The position numbers and the translations under genes are program-made. The notes below the pieces were generated by a model, which searched no databases, was not told the origin of the DNA, and saw only the letters and a list, made by a program, of their open reading frames with translations. From assembly GCF_000383615.1 (NCBI RefSeq), contig NZ_KB911585.1, positions 34,939-98,938 on the forward strand: a DNA stretch of 64,000 bases, given 5' to 3'. Below are positions 45,121 through 53,836 of this stretch, piece after piece. Numbering within the stretch: position 1 is the stretch's first letter; each line of letters starts with the position of its first letter. Source of the DNA: Streptomyces canus 299MFChir4.1. GTDB taxonomy: Bacteria > Actinomycetota > Actinomycetes > Streptomycetales > Streptomycetaceae.

Positions 45121-45504
45121 TCAGACGGGCGCCGGCTCGGTCCACGTGGTCGCCGGGTCGAACACGTCCAGCGTGCCGTGCGCCCTCAGCAGCCGCCGGG
45201 TACCCGGGGTGCACAGGACAGAGAACGTTCCGCCGCTCTCCAGCACCCGGCGGCGCAGGCGCAGCAGCAGGTTCAGCCCGGTGGAGTCGACGAAGGAGAC
45301 CGGGCGCAGGTCCACGACGTACACCTGTGCGGCGAGGGCCACGAGGGAGTCGAGCCAGCAGCGCAGCTGATGGGCGGTCGCGAGGTCTATCTCGCCGTGC
45401 AGTTCGGCGAGCACCAGGCCGTCCGTGCCGCGCCTGAGCCCGTGGCCCGCGGGCGGTGGCGGCCAGGACACGGTGATGACGGACCGCAGGTCGTTGTCGC
45501 GCAC
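45121..45504 (-). CDS. STAS-domain anti-sigma-factor antagonist
   Basis: 127 residues with one STAS domain. The phosphorylatable Ser74 lies in FVDSTGLNLLLRL. It belongs to the SpoIIAA/RsbV-like group that binds an RsbW-type kinase and frees a SigB/F sigma factor. The sigma factor and RsbW-like ATPase at 53.8-55.3 kb are possible, unproven partners. GTG 45504 was chosen because the in-frame extension is a low-complexity Arg-rich leader. It ends 1 bp from the convergent methyltransferase gene. Confidence 0.88.
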   Translation of the reverse strand: MRDNDLRSVITVSWPPPPAGHGLRRGTDGLVLAELHGEIDLATAHQLRCWLDSLVALAAQVYVVDLRPVSFVDSTGLNLLLRLRRRVLESGGTFSVLCTPGTRRLLRAHGTLDVFDPATTWTEPAPV

Positions 45505-45635
45505 TGTGTTCCGTCCCCGCCCTCGTGCCTGTTCCGTCCGCGCCGGGCGTTCGTTCCGGCGCGGACGCGTGCGGCGGTTTCGCGATCCCCGCACCGCACG
45601 TGTCCGCGCCGGACCTCCCCCGGGCGGCTCCCCCC

Positions 45636-45664
45636 TTGAACCGTGGTGCTTACTGTTCTACCTT
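45636..45664 (+). promoter_or_regulatory. Sigma-70 promoter for the response regulator
   Basis: TTGAAC (45636-45641), a 17-nt spacer and TACCTT (45659-45664) form a housekeeping-type promoter about 80 bp before the regulator gene. The leader would be about 70 nt. Confidence 0.5.
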
Positions 45665-45741
45665 CGCCACATGGTCTGGGCATCAACGCCCGCTCATCAG
45701 CGACACAACGAGCGGGTACTGGGCGGGCCAGGTGATGCGGA

Positions 45742-46416
45742 ATGCGCCCGCACCTCGCCCTGATCGAGGACGAGCCCGACTTCGCACTGATGTGCCGTTC
45801 CTATCTGGAGCGGGCCGGGTTCACCGTCACCTGGGCCATGGACGCCCGCGCCGGAAAGTCCGTGCTGTACGAGAGCCGCGTGGACCTGGCGATCCTGGAC
45901 CTGGGCCTCCCGGACGGCAGCGGCCTCGAACTGCTGCGGGCGCTCAGGTCGACGAGCAGGCTCCCCGTCATCGTGGTCTCCGGCCGCGGCGCGGAGACGG
46001 ACCGGGTCGCGGGTCTGGAGATCGGCGCGGACGACTACCTCGTCAAGCCGTTCTCCCAGCGCGAGCTCGTGGCCCGTATCCATGCCGTGCTGCGCCGCTC
46101 GCAGCCGCCGGACCTGCCGACGACGATCCAGGCCGGCTCGCTGCTCGTCGACACGGCGGCCCGCCAGGTCTCCGTCGACGGGGTGCTGCTGAACCTGCGC
46201 CCCAAGGAGTTCGCCCTGCTGGAGATGCTGGCCGCCGCGCCCGGCCGGGTGTTCTCGGCGGACCAGTTGCTGGAGCGGATCTGGGGTTCGTCCTGGCAGC
46301 AGCCCGCGACCGTCGTCGAGCATGTGTACCGGCTGCGCGGCAAGCTCGCCGAACTGCCCGCCCCCGCACCGCGGATCGTCACCGTCCGCGGCTACGGCTA
46401 CCGCCTCGACCCCTGA
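45742..46416 (+). CDS. OmpR/PhoB-family response regulator
   Basis: 224 residues. The receiver has acidic residues Glu9-Asp10-Glu11, phospho-acceptor Asp53 (ILDLGLPDG) and Lys in LVKPFS. The C-terminal winged helix (about 130-224) reads LRPKEFALLEMLAAAPGRVFSADQLLERIW and VEHVYRLRGKL...IVTVRGYGYRL. The downstream hybrid kinase begins 43 bp later and is the likely partner. Targets unknown. Confidence 0.94.
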   Translation: MRPHLALIEDEPDFALMCRSYLERAGFTVTWAMDARAGKSVLYESRVDLAILDLGLPDGSGLELLRALRSTSRLPVIVVSGRGAETDRVAGLEIGADDYLVKPFSQRELVARIHAVLRRSQPPDLPTTIQAGSLLVDTAARQVSVDGVLLNLRPKEFALLEMLAAAPGRVFSADQLLERIWGSSWQQPATVVEHVYRLRGKLAELPAPAPRIVTVRGYGYRLDP

Positions 46417-46459
46417 GACGGCGGATCCCCGAGACACGGCCCGGCCAGGAGGTCCGCCC

Positions 46460-48121
46460 ATGCCCGACGCCCCGGACTTCCGGCGCCTGTTCGACTCGAA
46501 CCTGTCCCCGCTGCTCGTCCTCACCACCGACTTCGTCATCGTCGAGGTCAACCGCGCCTATCTCACGGCCACGCGCACCGGGCGCGACATCGTGGGGCGG
46601 CCGGTCTTCGACGTGTTCCCGGACAACCCCGAGGACCCCTCGGCCGACGGCGTGGCCAATCTGCGCCGCTCGCTGGAGACGGTCGTGGCGAGCGGCCGTA
46701 CGGACACCATGGCCCTGCAGCGCTACGACATCCCGACGGGCGAGGCGGGCGTCTTCGCCGAGCGGTACTGGAGCCCGGTCAACGCGCCGGTCCTGGACGA
46801 CGAGGGGCGGGTGACGCACATCATCCACCGGGTCGAGGACGTCACGGAGTTCGTGCGTCTGCGGCGGGTGGGGCGGGAGCGGCAGCGGGCGGCGGCCGAC
46901 GCGCGGATGCGCGCGGAGGGCATGGAGATCGACCTGTTCGTGCGGGCGCGGGAGATCCGCGAGGTGAACGAGCAACTGAGCCGGGCCAACGCCGAGCTGG
47001 ACGCGGCGGGGCGCCGGCTGCGGGAGGAGCAGCGGGCCAAGGACCGGTTCATCGCCACGCTCTCGCACGAGCTGCGCAACCCCCTCGCGGCCGCGACCGC
47101 GGCCACCGAACTGCTCGCCCTGGACATGCCGGAAGGGCATCCGGCGCTGGCCGTCCTGGAGCGGCAGCTCGGCACGCTGGCCCGGATGAGCAACGACCTG
47201 CTGGACGGCACCCGCGCGGTGACCGGACGGCTGGAGCTGGTGCGCGAACCGGTCGATCTGCGTGCGGTGGTCGAGGGGGCCTGCGCGGACATCCGCGGTC
47301 TCTTCACGCACGACGGCCGCACACTCGACGTACGGCTGCCCGCCGCGCCCCTCGTCGTGGACGGCGACCGGCTGCGGCTCGCGCAGGTGCTGACGAACCT
47401 GCTGTCGAACGCGCTGAAGTACACCCGGCCCGGCGGGCGCACCGAGGTGGAGCTCGCGGCAGGGGACGGTGCGGCGCGGCTGACCGTGAGGGACGACGGC
47501 ATCGGCTTCGCGCCCGGTCAGGCCGAGGAGCTGTTCGGAGTGTTCATGCGGGCGGCGCCCGCAGGCCCCGACACGCCGGAGGGCCTGGGGCTGGGGCTCG
47601 CCGTCGCGCGCACGATCGCGGAGTTGCACCACGGCCGGGTCGGCGCGCACAGCGCCGGGCCCGGTAAGGGAGCGACGTTCACCGTGGTCCTGCCGACGAC
47701 CGACTCCACGGCCCCGCCGCCGCCCCGGCGCGCGGCCGTCGGGGCCACGCCCCGCAGGCTGGCCGTGCTGATCGTGGAGGACAACGAGGACCTGGCCGCG
47801 ACCTACCACACGCTGCTGGAGCGGCAGGGCCACCGGGTGACGACGGTCCACACCGGCACCGCCGCGCTCACCGCGACCGAGACGCACCCCTTCGACGTCG
47901 TGCTGTGCGACCTGGGGCTGCCGGACATCGACGGCCACACCGTCGCCCGCCGGGTGCGGGCGCGGCCCGGCGGCGAGCGGCTGCGGCTCATCGCGGTGTC
48001 GGGCTTCAGCCAGGGCACCGACCGCGCGCTGTCCCGGGCGGCCGGGTTCGACGCCCATCTGACCAAGCCGCTGCCGCTGAGCGAGCTGATGGACATCCTG
48101 GAGCGCCGGGACGGCGACTGA
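46460..48121 (+). CDS. PAS hybrid histidine kinase with C-terminal receiver
   Basis: 553 residues. A PAS domain (about 8-130) leads to a coiled coil (about 135-195). HisKA follows with His203 (TLSHELRNPLAAA), then HATPase (NLLSNALKYTRPGG, DDGIGFAPG, LGLGLAVARTIAELHHG). A C-terminal receiver (about 435-550) has VEDNED and Asp in LCDLGLPDIDG. It has no membrane segments, so the sensor is cytosolic. The order kinase-receiver suggests a phosphorelay or self-limiting circuit with the adjacent OmpR regulator. AGGAGG lies 8 nt before the ATG. Confidence 0.93.
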   Translation: MPDAPDFRRLFDSNLSPLLVLTTDFVIVEVNRAYLTATRTGRDIVGRPVFDVFPDNPEDPSADGVANLRRSLETVVASGRTDTMALQRYDIPTGEAGVFAERYWSPVNAPVLDDEGRVTHIIHRVEDVTEFVRLRRVGRERQRAAADARMRAEGMEIDLFVRAREIREVNEQLSRANAELDAAGRRLREEQRAKDRFIATLSHELRNPLAAATAATELLALDMPEGHPALAVLERQLGTLARMSNDLLDGTRAVTGRLELVREPVDLRAVVEGACADIRGLFTHDGRTLDVRLPAAPLVVDGDRLRLAQVLTNLLSNALKYTRPGGRTEVELAAGDGAARLTVRDDGIGFAPGQAEELFGVFMRAAPAGPDTPEGLGLGLAVARTIAELHHGRVGAHSAGPGKGATFTVVLPTTDSTAPPPPRRAAVGATPRRLAVLIVEDNEDLAATYHTLLERQGHRVTTVHTGTAALTATETHPFDVVLCDLGLPDIDGHTVARRVRARPGGERLRLIAVSGFSQGTDRALSRAAGFDAHLTKPLPLSELMDILERRDGD

Positions 48122-48203
48122 ACGGTGCCGCACGTCTTCCCCCCTGGGCCCGGCTGTGCTTGCCTGGGGAACCGTTTTTCGGCGACCGGGGCGGGAGTCG
48201 CGC

Positions 48204-49112
48204 ATGCGGACACCGTGGATCGTGGGGTTGGTGACCGCAGTCCTGCTGCTCGGTGCCTGCGGCGACCCGACGGACGGACCGGAGACGGCGCCACCGACCC
48301 CGGACGTCTCCCGTGCGGCCACCACCCGTCAGCGCGCCCAGGCCTCCCCGAGCGCCTTGCCCGCCGTGGTCGCCCCGCGTGTGCTGTATCTCGGCGACTC
48401 CCTGGCCACGGAGGCCCAGCAGGTCCTCGGGCAGGAACTGCGCCGGGGTCTGCGGGCGACGTACACGAGCGCGCCATACTCGGGGACCACGCCGTGCGAC
48501 TACCTGGAGGGCACCGGGAAGAAGTCGCTGGTGCCCGACCGGGACAAGGCGGCCGCGCTGGTCCGGGCGCTGCACCCGGACTTCGTGGTGCTGCAGTTCT
48601 GGGGCAACGCGTGGGGCTACACCTGGTGCATGGACGGGATCACCCATGCCGCCTCGCCGCAGCAGTACTTCAGCAGGTACCGGGCGGACCTGAGGAGGCT
48701 GACCGGGCAGATCGCCACGGCGGGCGGTGGGCGTCGGCCGCGGATCGTGTGGGTGGCGCAGGGCCCGGACCCGATCACCCCCGACCGGGTCCGCCAGGTG
48801 AACGAGCTGTACGAGGAGCGGGCGGCCGCCTCGGACGACGTCGTCGCCGACGCGGGCGCGACGGTGGCACCCGCCGGATCCCGCTACTCCTGGGTGCAGT
48901 ACCTGCCGTGCACCTCCTACGAGCGCGAGCATCCCGGCTACTGCACCCAGCCGGACCGCGACCGCACCGCCCTGCACCTCGACAAGGACTATCTGCACTT
49001 CTGTCTGGCGCCCACGACGTCCAGGCCCAGGCCCTGCCCGGTCCGCTCCCCCGGCATCCTGCGGATCGCCCGGGAGATCACCCGGGTGATCGGCCGGACG
49101 CCCGCCGACTGA
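48204..49112 (+). CDS. SGNH-hydrolase-like lipoprotein
   Basis: 302 residues. A lipoprotein signal with lipobox LLGAC (Cys20) is followed by a Thr/Pro-rich linker. The SGNH domain has block I VLYLGDSLATEAQ with the catalytic Ser, an FVVLQFWGNAWGY motif with the block III Asn, and a C-terminal LDKDYLHFC with the Asp-x2-His pair. It resembles extracellular acyl esterases or polysaccharide O-acetyl-modifying proteins; substrate unknown. GGGAG lies 6 nt before ATG 48204. Cysteines in the domain suggest disulphides outside the cell. Confidence 0.85.
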   Translation: MRTPWIVGLVTAVLLLGACGDPTDGPETAPPTPDVSRAATTRQRAQASPSALPAVVAPRVLYLGDSLATEAQQVLGQELRRGLRATYTSAPYSGTTPCDYLEGTGKKSLVPDRDKAAALVRALHPDFVVLQFWGNAWGYTWCMDGITHAASPQQYFSRYRADLRRLTGQIATAGGGRRPRIVWVAQGPDPITPDRVRQVNELYEERAAASDDVVADAGATVAPAGSRYSWVQYLPCTSYEREHPGYCTQPDRDRTALHLDKDYLHFCLAPTTSRPRPCPVRSPGILRIAREITRVIGRTPAD

Positions 49113-49115
49113 CGC

Positions 49116-49598
49116 TCACTCTCCCGCGTACGCCTTCTCCAGGGCGGCGACGTCGAACTTGCTCATCGCCATGAACGCCTTGGTGACGCGGGCCGCCTTC
49201 TCCGGGTCCGGGTCGCCCACCATGTCGGCGAGCCCCTCGGGCACGACCTGCCACGACAGCCCGAAACGGTCCTTGAGCCAGCCACAGGGGCCGGGCTCGC
49301 CGCCGTTCTCGGTGAGCTTGGTCCAGTAGTAGTCGATCTCCTCCTGGTCCGCGCAGAAGATCTGGAAGGAGACGGCTTCGGTGAACTTGAACTGCGGTCC
49401 GCCGTTGAGGGCGACGAAGTGCTGCCCGTTGGCCGTGAAGTCGACCGTCAGGACGGTCCCCGCGGGCTGCATCGCGCCCTCGGGATAGTGGGTGACCCTC
49501 CCGACGGTGGAGTCCTTGAAGACCGAGACGTAGAAGTGCGCGGCCTCCTCGGCCTGGCCGTCGAACCAGAGACACGTGGTGAAAGGCTTGCTCGCCAT
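49116..49598 (-). CDS. VOC/PhnB-like protein
   Basis: 160 residues of the PhnB-like VOC family once called 3-demethylubiquinone methyltransferase-like (TTCLWFDGQAEEAAHFYVSVF, FVALNGGPQFKFTEAVSFQIFC, EEIDYYWTKL, CGWLKDRFGLSWQVVP). The family fold is clear but the function is not; it is not a methyltransferase. The GGAGGAA ribosome site is strong. Ends 3 bp from the convergent SGNH lipoprotein gene. Confidence 0.9.
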   Translation of the reverse strand: MASKPFTTCLWFDGQAEEAAHFYVSVFKDSTVGRVTHYPEGAMQPAGTVLTVDFTANGQHFVALNGGPQFKFTEAVSFQIFCADQEEIDYYWTKLTENGGEPGPCGWLKDRFGLSWQVVPEGLADMVGDPDPEKAARVTKAFMAMSKFDVAALEKAYAGE

Positions 49599-49709
49599 GG
49601 GTTCCTCCCGAAGGGTCGTGGTGCGGTCATCTCTGTGGACCGATCCTCGGCGCGGAACTCATCGGTCGGGCGGCCGGTTAATCCACGTGGCTCATACACC
49701 GGTGCGACC

Positions 49710-49721
49710 TAGCATCCCCGT
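49710..49721 (+). promoter_or_regulatory. Leaderless-type -10 box (TAGCAT)
   Basis: TAGCAT at 49710-49715 lies exactly 6 nt before ATG 49722, with no Shine-Dalgarno. The expected -35 is poor. Confidence 0.5.
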
Positions 49722-50918
49722 ATGACGTCAACCGACACCATCACGCCGTTCCGTGTCGACATTCCGCAGCACGACCTCGACGACCTCCACGACCGGCTCG
49801 ACCGCACCCGCTGGCCCGACGACCTCTCGGCCACGGGCTGGGCGTACGGCGTGCCGGCCGGCTATCTACGCGAGCTCGCGCACCACTGGCGGCACACCTA
49901 CGACTGGCGTGCGGCCGAGGCGCGGCTCAACGAGTGGCCGCAGTTCACGACCGAGATCGACGGGACGACCGTCCACTTCGCCCACGTCCGCTCCCCCGAG
50001 CCGGACGCCACCCCGCTGGTCATCACGCACGGCTGGCCGGGCTCGATCGTCGAGTTCCTGGACGTGGTGGGCCCGTTGACCGATCCGGCGGCCCACGGCG
50101 GCGACCCGGCCGACGCCTTCCATGTCGTCGTACCGAGCATTCCCGGGTTCGGACTGTCCGGGCCGCCCGCCGACACGGGCTGGGAGGCGGGTCGGATCGC
50201 CGGCGCGTGGGCCGAGCTGATGACGCGGCTCGGCTACGAGCGGTTCGGCGCGCAGGGCGGCGACTGGGGCTCGGCCATCTCCCGGGAGCTGGGCCGCGCC
50301 CACCCGGAGCGGATCATCGGCGTCCATCTCAATCTGCTGCCGGGCGCGCAGGCGACCCGGGAACCGACCGAGGAGGAACTGGCCGCGCTCGCGCCCGGGG
50401 AGCGGGAGCGCGCCCTGGAGTCGTGGCGCCGGTGGAGCGATTGGTCGCGCGAGGGCACCGGGTACGCCGTCCTGCACTCCACCCGGCCGCAGACCCTCGC
50501 CTACGCCCTCACCGACTCGCCGGTCGGCCAACTCGCCTGGATCGTCGAGAAGTTCCGGGAGTGGACGGACTCCGCCGAGCTGCCCGAGGAGGCCGTGGAC
50601 CGGGACCGGCTGCTGACCAACGTGATGCTGTACTGGCTGACCGGGACCGCCGGTTCGGCCGCCCGGATCTACTACGAGCGGGCGCACGCCACCGGCGACC
50701 GGGCGGCCCGGCCCACCGAACCGTCGACCGCGCCGACCGCCCTCGCCGTCTTCCCCGCGGAGATCCAGATCCCGCTGCGGCACAAGGCGGAACGCACCGA
50801 GAACCTCGTGCGCTGGACCGAGTTCGACCGGGGCGGTCACTTCGCGGCCATGGAGGAGCCGGACCTGCTGGTGGACGACGTGCGGGCGTTCTTCCGGCAA
50901 CTGCGCGAGACGGGCTGA
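49722..50918 (+). CDS. Epoxide hydrolase (EHN-type alpha/beta hydrolase)
   Basis: 398 residues. The N-terminal EHN region reads FRVDIPQHDLDDLHDRLDRTRWPDD. The oxyanion loop is HGWPGS. The nucleophile Asp is in AQGGDWGSAIS, a Tyr lies in the cap (IYYERAHA), and the catalytic His is in DRGGHFAAMEEP. All are as in microsomal-type epoxide hydrolases. It opens epoxides to diols, possibly for detoxification or tailoring of a natural product. The start is supported by the TAGCAT box 6 nt upstream. Confidence 0.93.
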   Translation: MTSTDTITPFRVDIPQHDLDDLHDRLDRTRWPDDLSATGWAYGVPAGYLRELAHHWRHTYDWRAAEARLNEWPQFTTEIDGTTVHFAHVRSPEPDATPLVITHGWPGSIVEFLDVVGPLTDPAAHGGDPADAFHVVVPSIPGFGLSGPPADTGWEAGRIAGAWAELMTRLGYERFGAQGGDWGSAISRELGRAHPERIIGVHLNLLPGAQATREPTEEELAALAPGERERALESWRRWSDWSREGTGYAVLHSTRPQTLAYALTDSPVGQLAWIVEKFREWTDSAELPEEAVDRDRLLTNVMLYWLTGTAGSAARIYYERAHATGDRAARPTEPSTAPTALAVFPAEIQIPLRHKAERTENLVRWTEFDRGGHFAAMEEPDLLVDDVRAFFRQLRETG

Positions 50919-50938
50919 GCACACCCCCGGGGCCCGCG

Positions 50939-50970
50939 CTCTGCCGGTGGCGAATCTGCCACCGGCAGAG
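50939..50970. promoter_or_regulatory. PopR-type operator upstream of clpP3
   Basis: A 13-bp perfect inverted repeat has arms CTCTGCCGGTGGC (50939-50951) and GCCACCGGCAGAG (50958-50970) with a 6-nt spacer. It contains the TCTGCC...GGCAGA half-sites I recall for PopR in Streptomyces lividans. It lies 72 bp before clpP3, with a popR-like gene downstream of the operon. Confidence 0.75.
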
Positions 50971-51041
50971 AAACCGCTTCGGGGCGTCGTCCGAGGTCAA
51001 CAGTGGAGCCGACGGCATCCCTACGACCACGAGGACCGCCC

Positions 51042-51665
51042 ATGACTTCCATCCGGGCCGAGGAGGGCGACGCCCCTCCCACCCGCTTCGACGACCAACT
51101 GGCCGCCCAGCTCCTCGCCCAGCGCATCGTGCTGCTGGGCACCCAGGTCGACGAGGTCTCCGCCAACCGGGTCTGCTCCCAGCTGCTGGTCCTGTCCGCG
51201 GAGGACCCGCGCACCGACATCAGCCTGTACATCAACAGTCCGGGCGGCTCCGTGTACGCGGGCCTCGCCGTCTACGACACGATGCGGCTGATCCCCAACG
51301 ACGTCTCGACGCTCGCGATGGGCTTCGCGGCGAGCATGGGGCAGTTCCTGCTCTGCGGGGGCACGCCCGGCAAGCGGTACGCCCTGCCGAACGCGCGGAT
51401 CATGATGCACCAGGGGTCCGCGGGCATCGGCGGGACCACCGCCGACATCCTGATCCAGGCGGAGAACCTGGACCACAGCAAGCAGACGATGGAGCGCCTC
51501 CTCGCCGAGAACACGGGCCAGACGCCGGAGACGATCGCCCGCGACGGCGACCGCGACCGCTGGTTCACGGCCGAGGAGGCCAGGGAGTACGGCATGGTGG
51601 ACCGGGTCGTGGAGTCCCTCGCGGACGTCCGCCCGGCCGCCTCCAAACGACGGATGGGGCTGTGA
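51042..51665 (+). CDS. clpP3: ClpP3 protease subunit
   Basis: 207 residues of ClpP. The triad is Ser98 (GFAASMGQ), His123 (MMHQ) and Asp172 (DRDRW), with the [11 protein letters not shown] signature. It forms, with ClpP4, a second proteolytic core that in S. lividans is expressed only when the ClpP1P2 core is impaired, via the activator PopR. ATG 51042 has a GAGGA upstream. The next gene begins 1 bp after its stop. The PopR-type operator lies upstream. Confidence 0.94.
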   Translation: MTSIRAEEGDAPPTRFDDQLAAQLLAQRIVLLGTQVDEVSANRVCSQLLVLSAEDPRTDISLYINSPGGSVYAGLAVYDTMRLIPNDVSTLAMGFAASMGQFLLCGGTPGKRYALPNARIMMHQGSAGIGGTTADILIQAENLDHSKQTMERLLAENTGQTPETIARDGDRDRWFTAEEAREYGMVDRVVESLADVRPAASKRRMGL

Positions 51666-51666
51666 C

Positions 51667-52269
51667 ATGGCGAACTACACGATTCCCTACGTCGTCGAGC
51701 GGACCGCGCACGGCGAGCGGTCCTCCGACGTGTTCAGCCGGCTGCTCTCGGAGCGGATCATCTTCCTCGGCACCGAGATCGACGACGGCGTCGCCAACGT
51801 CGTGATCGCGCAGCTCCTGCACCTGGAGTCGGCGGCACCGGAGAACGAGATCTCGATCTACATCAACTCCCCCGGCGGATCGTTCACCTCGCTGATGGCG
51901 ATCTACGACACGATGACCTACGTGCAGGCGCCGATCTCGACGCTCTGTGTGGGACAGGCCGCGTCCACGGCGGCCGTCCTGCTGGCCGGCGGGGATCCCG
52001 GGCGGCGGCTCGTGCTGGAGCACGCGCGTGTGCTGCTCGGCCAGCCCGCCTCCGGCGGCAGCCGCGGCGCCATCTCCGATCTCGCCCTGCAGGCCAAGGA
52101 GATGGTCCGCATCCGCTCCCAGGTCGAGGAGGTGCTGGCCCGGCACACCCACCACGACATCGCCACGCTGCGCGCGGACATGGACCGCGACAAGGTGTTC
52201 ACCGCCGAGGAAGCGGTGGAGTACGGGCTGGCGGACGAGGTGGTGAGCCGGCGCCTCGTGACGGTCTGA
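51667..52269 (+). CDS. clpP4: ClpP4 protease subunit, catalytic His replaced by Gly
   Basis: 200 residues of ClpP. Ser100 (GQAAS) and the Asp region (MDRDKVF) are kept. The His of the MMHQ/IHQP motif reads LLGQPAS, so Gly125 replaces the catalytic His. The ring it forms is therefore probably inactive or only supportive, acting with ClpP3 in a mixed complex, like other pseudo-catalytic ClpP paralogues. All other fold signatures ([19 protein letters not shown]) are normal. It is immediately downstream of clpP3 in the same transcript. Confidence 0.92.
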   Translation: MANYTIPYVVERTAHGERSSDVFSRLLSERIIFLGTEIDDGVANVVIAQLLHLESAAPENEISIYINSPGGSFTSLMAIYDTMTYVQAPISTLCVGQAASTAAVLLAGGDPGRRLVLEHARVLLGQPASGGSRGAISDLALQAKEMVRIRSQVEEVLARHTHHDIATLRADMDRDKVFTAEEAVEYGLADEVVSRRLVTV

Positions 52270-52286
52270 GGCGCCGGCCCGCGGCG

Positions 52287-52715
52287 TCAGGCCGCCAGGC
52301 ACATCCCGTCGTACGGCGATCCGGGCATCGCGCGGCGGCTGCGCGCGGAGTGCCGGGTGAGTTCCCCCTGGGCCAGGGAGAGCAGATCGCCGAGGCCGAG
52401 GCCCAGGGCGTGGGCGGCGGCCGCGAGGACCTCCGAGGAGGCCTCCTTGCGGCCGCGTTCCACCTCTGAGAGGTAGGGCATCGAGATCCGGGCCGCGTCG
52501 GCCACGTCCTTGAGCGTGCGCTCCTGGGCGAGGCGCTCGCGGCGCAGGACGTCTCCGACGAGGTCGCGCCACAGGGGTTCCCTGGTCTCCCTGGCGGCGG
52601 GAGCCTTCGGCGGCGCGGTGGCTGGGCGTTCGGACAGCGGGCGGACGGACCCCGGGCGCGCGGACTGCGGGCGCAGGGGGATCACGCGGGCTTGGTTCGG
52701 CGCTTCGTTGCTCAC
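52287..52715 (-). CDS. popR: PopR/ClgR-like XRE regulator with LAA degron
   Basis: 142 residues. A Pro-rich N-terminus of about 50 residues is followed by an XRE helix-turn-helix (RTLKDVADAARISMPYLSEVERGRKEASSEVLAAAAHALGL), closely like ClgR/PopR. The protein ends CLAA. C-terminal Ala-Ala is the ClpP1P2 degradation tag of PopR and ClgR, so it accumulates when ClpP1P2 fails and then activates clpP3-clpP4. It sits tail to tail with that operon. GTG 52715 is preceded by TAGGCT exactly 6 nt away, so the mRNA looks leaderless. Confidence 0.9.
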   Translation of the reverse strand: MSNEAPNQARVIPLRPQSARPGSVRPLSERPATAPPKAPAARETREPLWRDLVGDVLRRERLAQERTLKDVADAARISMPYLSEVERGRKEASSEVLAAAAHALGLGLGDLLSLAQGELTRHSARSRRAMPGSPYDGMCLAA

Positions 52716-52721
52716 CGGATC

Positions 52722-52727
52722 AGCCTA
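52722..52727 (-). promoter_or_regulatory. Leaderless -10 of popR (TAGGCT)
   Basis: On the minus strand TAGGCT ends 6 nt before GTG 52715. No Shine-Dalgarno is present. Confidence 0.5.
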
Positions 52728-52770
52728 AATTCCGTGGCCGTCAGGGGAAGGGGTCGGCATTCTGCCCTGG

Positions 52771-53618
52771 GTGGAATCGACGACGGGAAAGGTGCGGGAC
52801 CCGGTGCTGCGCGAGACGTTCAACGAAGCGGCGGAGTTGTACGACAAGGCGCGTCCGGGCTATCCGCCCGCGCTGGTCGCGGAGTTGGCCCGGCTGACGT
52901 GCCTTGGGCCGGAGAGCCGGGTCCTGGAGGTGGGTCCAGGGACCGGGCAACTCACCCGCTCCCTTGCCGGGTTCGGCTGTCACATCACGGCGGTGGAACT
53001 GGGCGACGCGATGGCCGCGGTGGCCCGGCGGCGGCTGGCCCGTTTTCCCCGGGTCGACGTGCGCCACGCCGAGTTCGAGCGCTGGCCGCTGCCCGAGGAT
53101 CCCTTCGACCTGGTGGCCTGCGCCACCGCCTTCCACTGGATCGACCCGGCCGTTGCGCCACCGCCTTCCACTGGATCGACCCGGCCGTCCGGGTGGAGAA
53201 GGCCGCGGACGCGCTCCGCGCCGGGGGCCGGCTCGCTGTCGTGGTCACCCACCATGTGGCGGGGGGCACGACCGACTTCTTCGCCCGGGCCCAGGACTGC
53301 TACGAACGCCATGATCCGGCCACACCTCCCGGACTGCGGCTCCAGCCGTCCTCCGAGATCCGCTCGCACACGGAGGAGTTCGAGGACTGTCCGCGCTTCG
53401 GTGACGTCACGGTGACCCGTTGCGAGCAGGACATCACCTACACGGCCGACCGGTACCTCGACGTCCTGCGCACCTACTCGGGCCACCGGGCTCTCGACAG
53501 CACGCGCCGCGCGGCCCTGCTGGCCTGCGTCCGGGACCTGATCGAGAAGGGCCACGGCGGCAGGATCACCAAGCGCTACCTCCACGAACTGATCGTCGCG
53601 ACCCGGGTCACTCCCTGA
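52771..53618 (+). pseudogene. Class I methyltransferase frameshifted by a 35-bp duplication
   Basis: The first 128 codons encode a normal SAM-binding half (LEVGPGTGQLTRSLAGFG, VELGDAMAAVARRRL, CATAFHWIDPAV). The same FHWIDPAV then continues in another frame as RVEKAADALRAGGRLAVVV and a complete C-terminal half to 53618. The shift is caused by an exact 35-bp tandem copy (53119-53153 and 53154-53188; 35 is 2 mod 3). Removing one copy restores an intact gene of about 270 codons. GTG 52771 is the likely start. Alternatives are a sequencing artefact or a reversible slipped-strand switch. Confidence 0.85.
53119..53188. repeat. Exact 35-bp tandem duplication
   Basis: Two perfect head-to-tail copies, 53119-53153 and 53154-53188, inside the methyltransferase gene at the FHWID motif. 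Confidence 0.95.
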
Positions 53619-53654
53619 GGACCGGCGATTTCACGCCACCGTAAGATTTCATGG

Positions 53655-53755
53655 GCATGGGTTATCACGGCCCGGGTACGCGCAGGTCGAGGGAGCTGCG
53701 GGCATCTGGTCGAGCCGGTGGCCCGGGGACGTGTATCTCGTCGCGTTCCGGGTAC
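53655..53755 (+). promoter_or_regulatory. Two SigB-type promoters of the sigma gene
   Basis: GCAT-N15-GGGTAC (53655-53679) and GTGT-N15-GGGTAC (53731-53755) both fit the GNNT-N14-16-GGGTAC pattern of the SigB family, upstream of a SigB/F-type sigma gene. This suggests autoregulation. Confidence 0.5.
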
Positions 53756-53836
53756 ACGCCAGGCCACACCTGCAGGACCCAAGACAACCCAGGCCGAAGA
53801 GGCAGACGTCGAGCCGTGACTTTCGTGGGAGAGGTA

